From NCBI GenBank assembly GCA_044238605.1, contig JBIICY010000001.1:310001-374000 (forward strand): a DNA stretch of 64,000 nucleotides, written 5' to 3'. The DNA is from UBA10438 sp044238605. GTDB lineage: Bacteria > Bacteroidota > Ignavibacteria > Kapaibacteriales > Kapaibacteriaceae. The stretch's first letter is position 1; each line of letters opens with the position of its first letter. This document shows, piece by piece, positions 33,968 through 43,113 of the stretch. Under the pieces are notes generated by a model. It saw only the letters and a program-made list of their open reading frames with translations. It did not search any database and was not told the origin of the DNA. Position numbers and translations under genes: made by a program.

Positions 33968-34768
33968 ATGCGGCAAGCAACACTATCATCCTGCCTGCTC
34001 GTTTTACTCTTGGCACTTCCATTGTGCGCCCAGGACGCGCCCCCTTTGCGACGAGTATCCAACCTGGCATTCGGTCTTGGCGAACGTCTTGAGTATAATG
34101 TTGGATACAAGTTCATCACCGCCGGCAAAGCAGTGTTTTCGATTGGCAAGGATCCTGTGCAGCGAGCCGGTAGGCCCTGCTATGATATTCGATTCGAAGT
34201 AACCTCACTTAAGTCTCTGGATTTTCTTTACCGCGTTCGAGACCGGTATCGGACATTCGTAGATATCGATGGAATCTTCCCCTGGGCGTTCCAGCAGTCC
34301 ATCAGAGAAGGTGGATTTCACAAAGACTTCTCAGCAACGTTCGACCAAACGAACCGCACGGCAACAACTACCGAAGGTGTGTTTTCCATTCCTCAGTTCG
34401 TCCATGATATCGTTTCTGCCTTCTATTATGTGCGTTCGGTAGATCTTCGCGAATACAAACAGGGACAGATCCTCTACCTGCAGAACTTCTTCGATCGCGC
34501 CACGCACGACCTTGCAGTAAAGTTTCATGGACGGCAGCAGGTGGTCGTGGATGCTGGGACGTTTAACTGCATTGTAGTAGAACCAGTGATTAAGTCTGGA
34601 AGCCTGTTCAAATATGACGGAAAGCTTCTTCTATGGCTCTCGGATGATGACCGTCGGATTCCCGTGAAGGTCTCAACAAAGATTGCCATAGGTTCCATAG
34701 ACGCCACGCTTACGGGATACTCGGGCCTACGAGGTCCGCTCTCTTCACTCATTCGCACATCAGAATAA
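33968..34768 (+). CDS. DUF3108 domain-containing secreted protein
   Basis: 266 residues with a signal peptide (MRQATLSSCLLVLLLALPLCAQ). The rest matches the DUF3108 pattern seen in many Bacteroidetes and Proteobacteria: GLGERLEYNVGYKFITAGKAVFSIG, FLYRVRDRYRTFVDIDGIFPWAF, DIVSAFYYVR and LLLWLSDDDRRIPVKVSTKI. The fold is a predicted beta-rich periplasmic domain of unknown function, possibly in envelope lipid handling. The LolA-like gene begins four bases after its stop, so a joint role in lipoprotein or lipid transfer is plausible. No clear ribosome site precedes the ATG. Confidence 0.85.
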   Translation: MRQATLSSCLLVLLLALPLCAQDAPPLRRVSNLAFGLGERLEYNVGYKFITAGKAVFSIGKDPVQRAGRPCYDIRFEVTSLKSLDFLYRVRDRYRTFVDIDGIFPWAFQQSIREGGFHKDFSATFDQTNRTATTTEGVFSIPQFVHDIVSAFYYVRSVDLREYKQGQILYLQNFFDRATHDLAVKFHGRQQVVVDAGTFNCIVVEPVIKSGSLFKYDGKLLLWLSDDDRRIPVKVSTKIAIGSIDATLTGYSGLRGPLSSLIRTSE

Positions 34769-34772
34769 CCAC

Positions 34773-35360
34773 ATGAATCTTATTCGTTATGCCGCAATCG
34801 TGGCTGTTTCAGCTGTAACACTCCTTGCATCTGATGATGCATTGCAGTCATTCCATGCAAAGTACCGGGGCCTTAACACGGTTTCGTTTGCATTTAAAGG
34901 TCAGCAGGGTCTATCAGGCAGCATTCTTGCAAAACGGGGCGGTTCATACAGAATTACGTCTGCAGATCGCACAGTAGTTAGCGATGGGAAGACAGTATGG
35001 AATGCTACCTCCTCAACCAAGACTGTTATCGTAAGCGACTACAAGCCAACCTCAACCGACGTCTCAATAGAGCGCGTGTTCTTTGAAGTTATGTCGGTTT
35101 ACCGTAGCTCGATCACATCAAAGAGCTCAGGTGGTGTAGTTGTTCGTTTGGATGCACCCAGCACGCAGACACAGATAGCTGGCATTAGTAGTGTCGAACT
35201 CTCCTGCACTGCATCATTTATGGTGAAGGGGGTTAAGATTGTCTCAAATGGCTCTGTCTCTGAATTTTCGATTTCGAAGTTCGTTGCCAATAGATCCACG
35301 AAGCCAAGTGAGTTCAGATTTTCCGTACCCGACGACTGGCAGATGATGGATATTCGATAA
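34773..35360 (+). CDS. LolA-like outer-membrane lipoprotein carrier protein
   Basis: 195 residues with a short signal peptide (MNLIRYAAIVAVSAVTLLAS). The layout is that of LolA, the periplasmic chaperone that carries lipoproteins to the outer membrane: ALQSFHAKYRGLNTVSFAFKG, then GSILAKRGGSYRI, ADRTVVSDGKTVWN, FFEVMSVYR and the C-terminal strand FRFSVPDDW. Sequence conservation is low outside these features, so a related carrier is possible. It is co-transcribed with the DUF3108 gene, and a bidirectional terminator follows. lnt, which prepares the cargo, is also in this window. Confidence 0.82.
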   Translation: MNLIRYAAIVAVSAVTLLASDDALQSFHAKYRGLNTVSFAFKGQQGLSGSILAKRGGSYRITSADRTVVSDGKTVWNATSSTKTVIVSDYKPTSTDVSIERVFFEVMSVYRSSITSKSSGGVVVRLDAPSTQTQIAGISSVELSCTASFMVKGVKIVSNGSVSEFSISKFVANRSTKPSEFRFSVPDDWQMMDIR

Positions 35361-35382
35361 CGATGAATATGTGACAGCAACG

Positions 35383-35417
35383 AAAAAGCCCGGCAACCAG
35401 AGGTTGCCGGGCTTTTT
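35383..35417. terminator. Bidirectional intrinsic terminator
   Basis: Perfect 12-bp stem AGCCCGGCAACC / GGTTGCCGGGCT with loop AGA, flanked by AAAAA on the left and TTTTTG on the right. It serves the LolA-like gene (plus) and the T9SS Ig-domain gene (minus), which converge here. Confidence 0.92.
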
Positions 35418-35437
35418 GTTTGACTGTCTACGTGAGA

Positions 35438-38400
35438 TTACTTGACTACAACAACCTGTTGAGTAGCAACGAATCCACCTGCATTCATCGTCACGTTGTA
35501 TGCACCTGCTGTGAGGTTGAACTCACTTGCACGGAACTTGATAACGTGTGAACCTGATTCAACAACTTCATTTACAAGTACGCCAAGTTCGCGGCCCATA
35601 AGGTCGCTCACTGTTACGCGTACCTGCTGTGCTGCTGGCACTGCGAATGTAACGTTTGAAGCATCAAATGTTGGATTCGGGAATGCTGTTGAAAGCAGAT
35701 AGCCACCAGCAACAACATCTTCTGTTACACCTGTTGTGATCGAGGCAACTGCATTGCGTGTCTTAACAGCACCGCAAAGGTTTGTTACTTCGCAATAGTA
35801 TGTACCAGCATTTGCTGTCGTAGCATTGTTGATCTCAAGTGTTGCATTTGTTGCACCTGGGATTGCAACATCATTTACATACCACTGGTAGTTGTAAATG
35901 TTGCGTCCTGCTGCAACTACTGACATCGTGATCTTGCCACCCTGTGTGAACTGTACATCTGAAGGCTGTGTAGAGATCTTTGCAAGCGGATCAACAACAA
36001 CATCAACAGCTGTTGATGTCTTTGTGCCGCATGTGTTTGTGATCACGACAGAGTACGAACCTGCATCTGCATCTGTTGCAAGACGTGACAACGTTGATGC
36101 TGTTTCGTTTGCAAGAACTTGCGTTCCCTTCATCCACTGGAACTGGACATTGTCTCCAGCTGCACCAGCTGATAGTGTGATGACCTTGCCTTCACAGATC
36201 GTCATGCCTTCTGGCTGACGTGTGAATTCAGGTGCTGTTCCGGCTGTAACTGTTACTTCGTTCGATGTGAACGTAAGTTCCTTCGAGCCGAACGTCATTA
36301 CACATGTGTATGTACCATTGTCTGACTTGCCGAAGTTCTTGACTTCAAGTGCTGGAGCAACAGCGCCCTTGATTTCGACACCATTCTTGAGCCACTGGAA
36401 TGTAGCATTGCCTTCTGGCAGACGTGTTGGGTTTGCACGAAGATCAAGGTTAAGTGTACCGCCTTCGCAAAGGTTTGGCGTCATGTTTGATACTGCTACA
36501 AGCGGGATGAACACGCGTGCTGCCTTTGATGTTACTGTACCGCAGTAGCCAGTTACCTGACATACATATGTGCCGGCTGTATCTGCTGCACCTGCATTGC
36601 GAACTGTAAGCATTGATGACTGTGAACCTGTGATGCGACCATCATCATTGATCGGTGTGTCTTCGTATGATGTCGTCAGCTCATTCCACGCACGCTTCAT
36701 CCACTGATATCCAGGAACAAAGTTTGTTGGCGCTCCAATGGCTTCTGCTGAGATCGACAAGTTAAATGATCCACCGTCAGCAACAGGCTGCGATGTAGGC
36801 TGGTCTGTGATCTGCGTTGGACGAACTACCATTACTGTTGCGCCTTCTGTTGAAAGCTGAATGAAGTTCGTTCCGTCGTTAGCCTTCACAAGGCATGTAT
36901 AAACGCCGGCTGTTGTGTACTGAGCGTTGTTGATTACCATGATGTTGCCCGTCTGACCTGTGAGCTCAACACCATCCTTGAACCACTGATATGTAGTAGC
37001 TGCACCAGCTGTGACATCTGCAATTGCGATCAGTGTATCGACTGAACCTACACATACGTATGCGCTTGCTGGCTGACGTACGATAGAGATCTGTGGCATG
37101 ATTTCATGAGCGCCCATGTATGGCTTTGTGCGCACACTGCCGTCGATGTCGTCCTTTACGATCGACAACACTACGCTGCTACCAAAGAGCTCACGCTGAA
37201 TCGTCTGGAGGTGAAGATCGGTTGCGCCAACAAAGTTCACAGCTACAGATGACGAGTTCTGGTCACGGCCAGAACCGGCACGCCATGATGCAAGAGGATT
37301 TGCTCCTGCGTTGCGTGGAACGAGCGTACCACCCCAGTTCACAACGTTGGCGCCTGTTGTCATGAGGTTGTTAAAGTCCCATGTGGCAAATGGATTCGGG
37401 GTTGCACTTGTAAACCATGCTGCGTAACCAGCATTTGATCCTGTACCGAAGTTGTGGAAGATGTTATTGGCGCCATACAGCTTTCCGCCACCATTCCATA
37501 CATAGAGTGCCGTAGACTGAGCTGCAGGTGCTGAACCGGTAACGTTCACTGAGTTGTGGAACAACCAGTTGTCAGTGCCGGCATTAAGTTCAACCAACAG
37601 GCCGTATGCAGTGGATGAGCCACCTACTGTCACCATGTTATTTGTGACTTCGCTACGATTGTTGCTGTAGCCGTAGATACCGAAAGCACTTCCAGTTGTC
37701 AGGATTGCATTGACCTTGTTACCCATGACATCAGCGTCGGTTGTACCGCCTACTGTGAGTGCTTGAACGTTGCCGTTGCAGTCACACGTTAGGATGCTAT
37801 TGTTGAGAATTCGAGGTGATCCTCCGTAAGCGTTGATACCGTAGATGACGTTCTCAAGCTTATTTGTAGAGACGAGGTTCGTGCCATTGATAACATCGAT
37901 TGTAAGCGCTTCAGGAAGATTGTTGAACGTACACCCGATAACGACATTCTGCGACGTTGTAGCATAGTTCGCGAGGTAAACACCAGGATAGTAGTTCGTA
38001 AGCGTAGCATACGAATCTGGACCCACGAATGTGCAACCTTCAAAAATCGCGTCTGCTGCATTCTCGCTGTACACGAGCGATGCGAAGCGTGATGCATTAT
38101 TCACAACCATTTTGAGACCACGGAATGTGATCTTGCTGCTACCACCATCAATCTGCACAACACTGTGGTTCTCTGAGCCATCATAGTTGGCAAACGCTGG
38201 ATATAGTGTTTCAGTGATAACAACGTTGTCTCCACCACGCTTCGTGATTGTCACACGGCCAGCTGCTGCATCAATCGCAGGAACGATCACTTCTTCCGTG
38301 TATGTGCCAGCAAGAAGCTCCACTGTGAGGTCATTTGACAATCCAGCTACAGAGATGTGACGCATCGCTGCATTGATGCTTTGGAATACATTTGGATTCC

Positions 38401-39505
38401 CGTTTTGACCAACCACTACCGTACCTGATACGCGAGGGGCCATTTCTGTTACGAAGCGATCGTTGCCTGGGTTGACATCAGCAACGCCGTTTGGAAGAGA
38501 TGTTGCAACACTGATCGTGTTCATCGACAGCGGCGCGAACGTGCGGTCACCGAGTGTTACCACACGCTCTTGACCTGGCGCAAGAGCTGGCTGCGGATAG
38601 TACTTCACTGGTGTCTGAGCAGCGCCATTGATCGACCAGTCAATAACCAACGAATCAATATTGTTTGAACCCCAGTTGCGAACAACTGCCTGGATTGTCT
38701 GTGCCTGACCAGTCGTGAACTTCACGTACTGATTTGTTGTCGTACGCACACCAACATCGTTATTGTGAGCAGGGGCTACTACTTCACGGAACGTGATTGT
38801 TGCACCGTTTGAAGGGACAACTGTCTGGCTCATTGTCGCATTCATCGCTGTGTTCATGAAATGCGGACGTGCCCATGATGCCACGTAATTATCTACGTAT
38901 ACACCAAGCGTCTGTGAGCTGCCGTTCGTTGCACCAACTTGAGCAACAATCGGTGCATTAACCGTCATTGGTCCGTACACAACATCGATACGGCTGCCAT
39001 TTACTGTTGTGTTTGCTTCCGATACCCTGATCTGGAAGTTGTAAACATCGCGAGCGATGTTGTCGCCGTAATACCGAGTAGCATTGCGCCACTGGATCGT
39101 GAGCGTACGGTTTGGTGCTACACCTGTTACAACGTAGGATACGTCGCCACCGCCTGCTGATGTGAGAGCGTTACCAAAGGCTGAAACGCATGGACGACCG
39201 TTCTGCAACGGAGTAAGTGCGTTATTCGATGAGCCGAAGCTGATCGATCCACCGCCGTTAACCCACACATCATTGTAGGTGCTGCCGGCATACACAACAT
39301 TGAACGGCAATGCGACTTGCACATCCGATGAGTAGGCCCACACCTGAGTGGTATTGTTCCAGATCACCGTACCACCGGTGATTTCGGCATACGTGCCAGC
39401 AGTAATCGCTACCGAACGGTTTAATGGGGCTTGCGCCAAACCATTCACCGCTGATAGAACCATCACCGCAAGCAACGCAACCAATGAAGTAATGTTGCGA
39501 AGCAT
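35438..39505 (-). CDS. T9SS-sorted surface protein with beta-helix and five Ig-like domains
   Basis: 1355 residues from the ATG at 39505, supported by GGAGGAG; the longer frame lacks a ribosome site. After the signal peptide (MLRNITSLVALLAVMVLSAV) come beta-sandwich regions and a right-handed parallel beta-helix at about 370-755 (N-rich turns such as LNNSILTCDCNG and EVTNNMVTVGG). Five tandem Ig-like domains follow at about 805-1265, each with a QW strand and a Y-x-C strand (YQWFKDGVELTG...GVYTCLV, YQWYVNDVAIPG...GTYYCEV). The C-terminus (AFPNPTFDASNVTF to TQQVVVVK) is a type-A T9SS sorting domain. It is probably an adhesin or surface structural protein. Confidence 0.9.
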   Translation of the reverse strand: MLRNITSLVALLAVMVLSAVNGLAQAPLNRSVAITAGTYAEITGGTVIWNNTTQVWAYSSDVQVALPFNVVYAGSTYNDVWVNGGGSISFGSSNNALTPLQNGRPCVSAFGNALTSAGGGDVSYVVTGVAPNRTLTIQWRNATRYYGDNIARDVYNFQIRVSEANTTVNGSRIDVVYGPMTVNAPIVAQVGATNGSSQTLGVYVDNYVASWARPHFMNTAMNATMSQTVVPSNGATITFREVVAPAHNNDVGVRTTTNQYVKFTTGQAQTIQAVVRNWGSNNIDSLVIDWSINGAAQTPVKYYPQPALAPGQERVVTLGDRTFAPLSMNTISVATSLPNGVADVNPGNDRFVTEMAPRVSGTVVVGQNGNPNVFQSINAAMRHISVAGLSNDLTVELLAGTYTEEVIVPAIDAAAGRVTITKRGGDNVVITETLYPAFANYDGSENHSVVQIDGGSSKITFRGLKMVVNNASRFASLVYSENAADAIFEGCTFVGPDSYATLTNYYPGVYLANYATTSQNVVIGCTFNNLPEALTIDVINGTNLVSTNKLENVIYGINAYGGSPRILNNSILTCDCNGNVQALTVGGTTDADVMGNKVNAILTTGSAFGIYGYSNNRSEVTNNMVTVGGSSTAYGLLVELNAGTDNWLFHNSVNVTGSAPAAQSTALYVWNGGGKLYGANNIFHNFGTGSNAGYAAWFTSATPNPFATWDFNNLMTTGANVVNWGGTLVPRNAGANPLASWRAGSGRDQNSSSVAVNFVGATDLHLQTIQRELFGSSVVLSIVKDDIDGSVRTKPYMGAHEIMPQISIVRQPASAYVCVGSVDTLIAIADVTAGAATTYQWFKDGVELTGQTGNIMVINNAQYTTAGVYTCLVKANDGTNFIQLSTEGATVMVVRPTQITDQPTSQPVADGGSFNLSISAEAIGAPTNFVPGYQWMKRAWNELTTSYEDTPINDDGRITGSQSSMLTVRNAGAADTAGTYVCQVTGYCGTVTSKAARVFIPLVAVSNMTPNLCEGGTLNLDLRANPTRLPEGNATFQWLKNGVEIKGAVAPALEVKNFGKSDNGTYTCVMTFGSKELTFTSNEVTVTAGTAPEFTRQPEGMTICEGKVITLSAGAAGDNVQFQWMKGTQVLANETASTLSRLATDADAGSYSVVITNTCGTKTSTAVDVVVDPLAKISTQPSDVQFTQGGKITMSVVAAGRNIYNYQWYVNDVAIPGATNATLEINNATTANAGTYYCEVTNLCGAVKTRNAVASITTGVTEDVVAGGYLLSTAFPNPTFDASNVTFAVPAAQQVRVTVSDLMGRELGVLVNEVVESGSHVIKFRASEFNLTAGAYNVTMNAGGFVATQQVVVVK

Positions 39506-39596
39506 AGCTCCTCCAAATGAAATATGTAAGTGTCGATTTCTCTGTTTCATGCAAAACCTCCCACGCGGGCACGCGATGCCTACGTAGCAGAAGTAC

Positions 39597-39627
39597 CGAA
39601 AATAGGTAACTGCAAGGATTCAAACAA
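39597..39627 (-). promoter_or_regulatory. Putative promoter of the Ig-domain surface protein
   Basis: On the minus strand TATTTTCG (39604-39597) is preceded by TTG after a spacer of about 20 bases, fitting the Bacteroidetes pattern. The leader of about 90 bases contains GGAGGAG. Confidence 0.5.
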
Positions 39628-39665
39628 CCTTACCGCCCCTCAAGCCCTAAAGCAATTTTCGAACC

Positions 39666-39685
39666 AAAAAAACAGCCCCGTGGCT
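39666..39685 (-). terminator. Weak terminator candidate after the M1 aminopeptidase
   Basis: Immediately after the stop codon on the minus strand, a short AGCC/GGCT stem is followed by a run of seven T. The stem is only 4 bp, so this is tentative. Confidence 0.4.
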
Positions 39686-39686
39686 A

Positions 39687-42149
39687 TCAGCGGATTAGTG
39701 GCTCTACCATTTGCTTATCAGACTTGCTAAGTTCTTTCTTTTCAACTATTTGACGCATCATAGCACGATTACTTGTGATCTCGCTTAAGGCTGTAAGCGT
39801 TGATAGCGCAACAGCACTGAGGCGATTATTTGTGCTAAAAAGGGCCTGGAGCATGTTCTCAATCGCCAGTGACCGTATCATGCCGAGGCGCTTGAAGGCT
39901 CCCATTGCATTCTGACGGGTAATGAACTCCCAGCCCGGGCCTGCAAGATCAGAGAGTTCATCAAGTGCAGAATTGTTGCCGTTTTGGAACTCAATCTCGA
40001 GTCGTGCGATACGCACTCGCTCATGCGGCCCACGAACAGTCTTTACCTTTTCAGTGTACGACCTCGCCTTGTCTGGGAAACTGGCCGCCAGCTTCGTCAA
40101 CACCGTCTGTATGATTAGGTAGGAAGAATCACTCAACATCCGCTCAAATGCGCTGCGAAGTGTTTCAGGGATAACTGAGACACTGTTAAGAGCGGCCTTG
40201 CGAACATCCGTCTGCTTATCCTCGAGTCCGATCTTGACAAGCGCCCAAGCCTCGGGGAACCCGTTCTTGGCTAACTCCGATGCCTGTTGTACCGCCTCAG
40301 AGCGAATAGCAGAGAACGTTTCGCGCTGAAGTACATCCTTGAGTATCGCTATGCGTTCTTTGCCGCGAGAGGAATCCCCGCGCATGGCTTCTAGGGCATC
40401 GTACCGATCGATCATTAACGGGGCTTGTTTGACCTGCGCGAGTTTTTCTTCCCAGGTCTTATCGAACGTCAGCTTCTTCATGACGTATGATCCGGGATCG
40501 AAGAGCACAAATGCAACCTGCTTGTTCTGCGGATTCGGAACCTGAATCACTGCATTCTTTGCATCAACATCTACACGAACACGGTCACTGGAGTTATCTG
40601 TATACCACGCCTCGACAACAATCGGCATTCGGAACGGCCCGGTAAGCTCATCAATGTGATGCACTTGCTCAACATCAACTCTCGTTGACGGGATTGTTCC
40701 TGCCCCCTGCTGCATAGCACTCTTGCTCCACGATACTTTGTAATGGGGCTCTCCGCCTTTGTAGAGCCACTGATCAAAGAACCATTCTGGTGATAATCCT
40801 AATGTGTCCTGAAATGCCAGGTACAGATCGTTGGTCTCAACGGTCTGATACATGTGCTTCTCAAGGTAGTTCTTGATCACACGGCGCAGCGCATCTTCTC
40901 CAAACGTATAGGCCATCATGTCGAGCACGGCGGCACCCTTGGGATAGATACGTGCAGACCCAGCAGTAGGATTCACTATAGGCAATCTGTCTTTCTCGGA
41001 TGCGCCAAGAGCAGCTTTATGCATTCCACGCCTGCTCCACTGATAGCCATCCTCGCCCCCTAGGGCTGGGGTCTTGCGTGTAAAGACATGGGGGTAATAG
41101 GTAGCAAAGCTCTCCTGGAGCCAGACAGATTTTTGACTTCTCGCGGTGACGAGATCTCCAAACCACTGGTGTGTTAGCTCGTGCACGTTCGTACCCACAT
41201 ATGAGCGGTCCAGCCAGCCCCTTGCATCGGTCTGCGAAAAGTCGCCAAAGATTGTTGCAGTGGTGTTTTCCATTGCGCCGAAGATGTAGTCAGCAACCGG
41301 CACCTGACTATAGAGCTCCCATGGATATGGGATGCCGATGTATTCTTCAAGAAAGTCCATGGCCTCGGAGCTGTAACGATACGTTGGCTCGATACGCTCG
41401 GGGTATTCAGGATAGGAGTACAGACGCTGCTTGACGCCGCTCTTGGAAACACGTTCTGTGATACTGTAATGGCCGATGGCAAGCATCAGGAGATATGATG
41501 CATGCGGACGCGTCATAGTGTAATGCCAGGACTTTGTTCCGTTGGCGTTGACCTTTGTGCCTAGATGAGTGCCATTCGATAGCACAGTGTACGAAGAGTC
41601 AAACGTGGTGATGGTCTCCGTGATCATCTTATCGTTCATTTCATCATACATCGGAATCCAATGACGGTTGTCGATCCCCTGCCCTTGCGTCCAGATCTGC
41701 TTCTGCATGCGCTTTGACGGGTCGTTCCATCCAATAAAGTAGATGCCCTTACGGGGCCGGGCTTCGTAGATAAAGGTGATCGAGTCCTTTGTATCCCATG
41801 TGAGAGGGGGCTCGCAATACACAATCACCGACGTATCCGTAGACCGATATCGCAGGTTGCGCCCATTGAGCGTCGCGCTCTTGATGTCGATCTTAATCGC
41901 ATCAAACAGAATGGTATCAACGCGTTTCTGCAGCACATTGAACACGTGCGTTACCGTACCCTGCACCAGACCCTGGTCTGGTACAAACCGCACATCAAGC
42001 CTCATTCGCTCAATGTCTACTGGCCGCTCACGTGGCTCGGAACCTGGAGCGTCGATGTAGGTGGTGGTATGCACATACGGCGACTGTGCCAGAGCTGTGA
42101 TCGGCAATGCAAGAGCGATCAGGGCAAGGAAGTATCTCAATGGTGTCAT
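39687..42149 (-). CDS. M1 family zinc aminopeptidase with C-terminal helical-repeat region
   Basis: 820 residues from the ATG at 42149, which begins the signal peptide (MTPLRYFLALIALALPITAL); an upstream ATG at 42188 is possible but would add 13 residues before it. The catalytic core is intact: the substrate-binding GAMEN at 291-295, and the zinc site HELTH at 323-327 with the third ligand Glu346 in WLQESFA. The C-terminal 250 residues contain HEAT-like helical pairs (SEAWALVKIGLEDKQTDVRKAAL-type units). It probably trims peptides in the periplasm or outside the cell. Confidence 0.94.
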   Translation of the reverse strand: MTPLRYFLALIALALPITALAQSPYVHTTTYIDAPGSEPRERPVDIERMRLDVRFVPDQGLVQGTVTHVFNVLQKRVDTILFDAIKIDIKSATLNGRNLRYRSTDTSVIVYCEPPLTWDTKDSITFIYEARPRKGIYFIGWNDPSKRMQKQIWTQGQGIDNRHWIPMYDEMNDKMITETITTFDSSYTVLSNGTHLGTKVNANGTKSWHYTMTRPHASYLLMLAIGHYSITERVSKSGVKQRLYSYPEYPERIEPTYRYSSEAMDFLEEYIGIPYPWELYSQVPVADYIFGAMENTTATIFGDFSQTDARGWLDRSYVGTNVHELTHQWFGDLVTARSQKSVWLQESFATYYPHVFTRKTPALGGEDGYQWSRRGMHKAALGASEKDRLPIVNPTAGSARIYPKGAAVLDMMAYTFGEDALRRVIKNYLEKHMYQTVETNDLYLAFQDTLGLSPEWFFDQWLYKGGEPHYKVSWSKSAMQQGAGTIPSTRVDVEQVHHIDELTGPFRMPIVVEAWYTDNSSDRVRVDVDAKNAVIQVPNPQNKQVAFVLFDPGSYVMKKLTFDKTWEEKLAQVKQAPLMIDRYDALEAMRGDSSRGKERIAILKDVLQRETFSAIRSEAVQQASELAKNGFPEAWALVKIGLEDKQTDVRKAALNSVSVIPETLRSAFERMLSDSSYLIIQTVLTKLAASFPDKARSYTEKVKTVRGPHERVRIARLEIEFQNGNNSALDELSDLAGPGWEFITRQNAMGAFKRLGMIRSLAIENMLQALFSTNNRLSAVALSTLTALSEITSNRAMMRQIVEKKELSKSDKQMVEPLIR

Positions 42150-42168
42150 AGAACTCGGCGTATTCCGG

Positions 42169-42176
42169 TATGTTTG
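42169..42176 (+). promoter_or_regulatory. Putative -7 element for the crcB fragment
   Basis: TATGTTTG, an exact TAnnTTTG match, separated from the ATG at 42180 by only three bases (GAC). Confidence 0.5.
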
Positions 42177-42179
42177 GAC

Positions 42180-42374
42180 ATGATTCATTTACTGCTGGTA
42201 ATGGCTGGTGGTGCAGCAGGTAGCGCACTGCGTTACGGCGTTAGCGCTGCCCTGTCTGCGGTACCGAGCTTGTTCCCTTGGTCAACAATACTAGTAAATA
42301 TCGTTGGCTCTTTGCATATGCTGTTGGGAACCTACATTATCTGCACAGTTGTTGGAGGCGTTTCGTTATCCTAG
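42180..42374 (+). pseudogene. crcB: Truncated CrcB/Fluc fluoride channel homologue
   Basis: 64 residues instead of the usual 120-130. The first half is recognisably CrcB: LLLVMAGGAAGSALRYGVS (GGxxGxxxRY motif) and FPWSTILVNIVGS (NxxGS motif). After this the frame ends with TVVGGVSLS, and the third and fourth helices with the pore Phe-box (GGxTTFST) are absent. Neither of the other plus-strand frames continues the family before msrA begins 41 bases later, so a deletion is more likely than a simple frameshift. A short functional peptide cannot be excluded. It is divergent from the M1 gene. Confidence 0.65.
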
Positions 42375-42415
42375 CCTCCAACTTTTTCGACTGAACATCC
42401 GTCATTCAACCTGCT

Positions 42416-43099
42416 ATGCTGATACATCGTGCGCAAATTTTGAGCGTCCTGATTCTTGGACTGCTGACATCTGCAATTCAAGCCTGCACGGCTAGGGAGC
42501 ATCGCATTCCTTCACCTTTAAGCACTACACGAACTATGAACACATCTGCCGCATCTTCTGCCGAACGTGATACAGCCATTCTTGGGGGAGGGTGCTTCTG
42601 GTGCGTTGAGGCTGTCTTTGAACTTGTAGACGGCGTTGTATCCGTCGAGAGTGGCTATTCTGGCAGCAGCGTTGTAAATCCCACGTATAAGGACGTATGC
42701 TCCGGTACAACTGGTCACGCAGAAGTATGCAGAGTGGTGTTTGATCCCTCGGTTCTGCCATATGCAGACCTGCTGCAGATGTTCTTTGCCGCGCACGATC
42801 CGACCACACTCAATAGACAAGGTAACGACGTAGGTACGCAGTACCGAAGCGTGATCTTTACATCGTCAGACGAGCAGCGTCAAACAGCCCTAGCGTATAT
42901 CAAGCAGCTGAATGATTCCAAGACGTTTGCTGATCCTATCGTTACGGAGGTTGTTGACGAGGACGTCTTCTACCCTGCCGAGGACTACCACCAGAACTAC
43001 TACGCCCAAAATGGCAGTCAGCCCTACTGTTCTTTCGTGGTTCGGCCCAAGGTTGAGAAGTTCCGCAAACAGTTCTCAACCAAACTGCGACATGAATAA
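42416..43099 (+). CDS. msrA: Peptide-methionine (S)-S-oxide reductase, exported
   Basis: 227 residues. The MsrA domain (about 52-215) has the catalytic motif G-C-F-W-C (Cys60, Cys63) in AILGGGCFWCVEAVFE, followed by GYSGSS, VCSGTTGHAEVCRVVFDP and YHQNYYAQNGSQPYCSFVV, with a likely resolving cysteine in QPYC. The N-terminus MLIHRAQILSVLILGLLTSA followed by IQAC looks like a signal peptide or a weak lipobox, so it may repair oxidised methionines in the periplasm. It is followed 14 bases later by copA; pairing methionine repair with copper export fits copper-linked oxidative damage. Confidence 0.95.
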   Translation: MLIHRAQILSVLILGLLTSAIQACTAREHRIPSPLSTTRTMNTSAASSAERDTAILGGGCFWCVEAVFELVDGVVSVESGYSGSSVVNPTYKDVCSGTTGHAEVCRVVFDPSVLPYADLLQMFFAAHDPTTLNRQGNDVGTQYRSVIFTSSDEQRQTALAYIKQLNDSKTFADPIVTEVVDEDVFYPAEDYHQNYYAQNGSQPYCSFVVRPKVEKFRKQFSTKLRHE

Positions 43100-43113
43100 C
43101 ATCGAGCACTGAC

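Noticed and set aside
41946..42374. 142-codon frame giving a longer CrcB-like protein
   Set aside because: The extra N-terminal part lies antisense to the M1 peptidase coding region; CrcB similarity starts only at the ATG at 42180.
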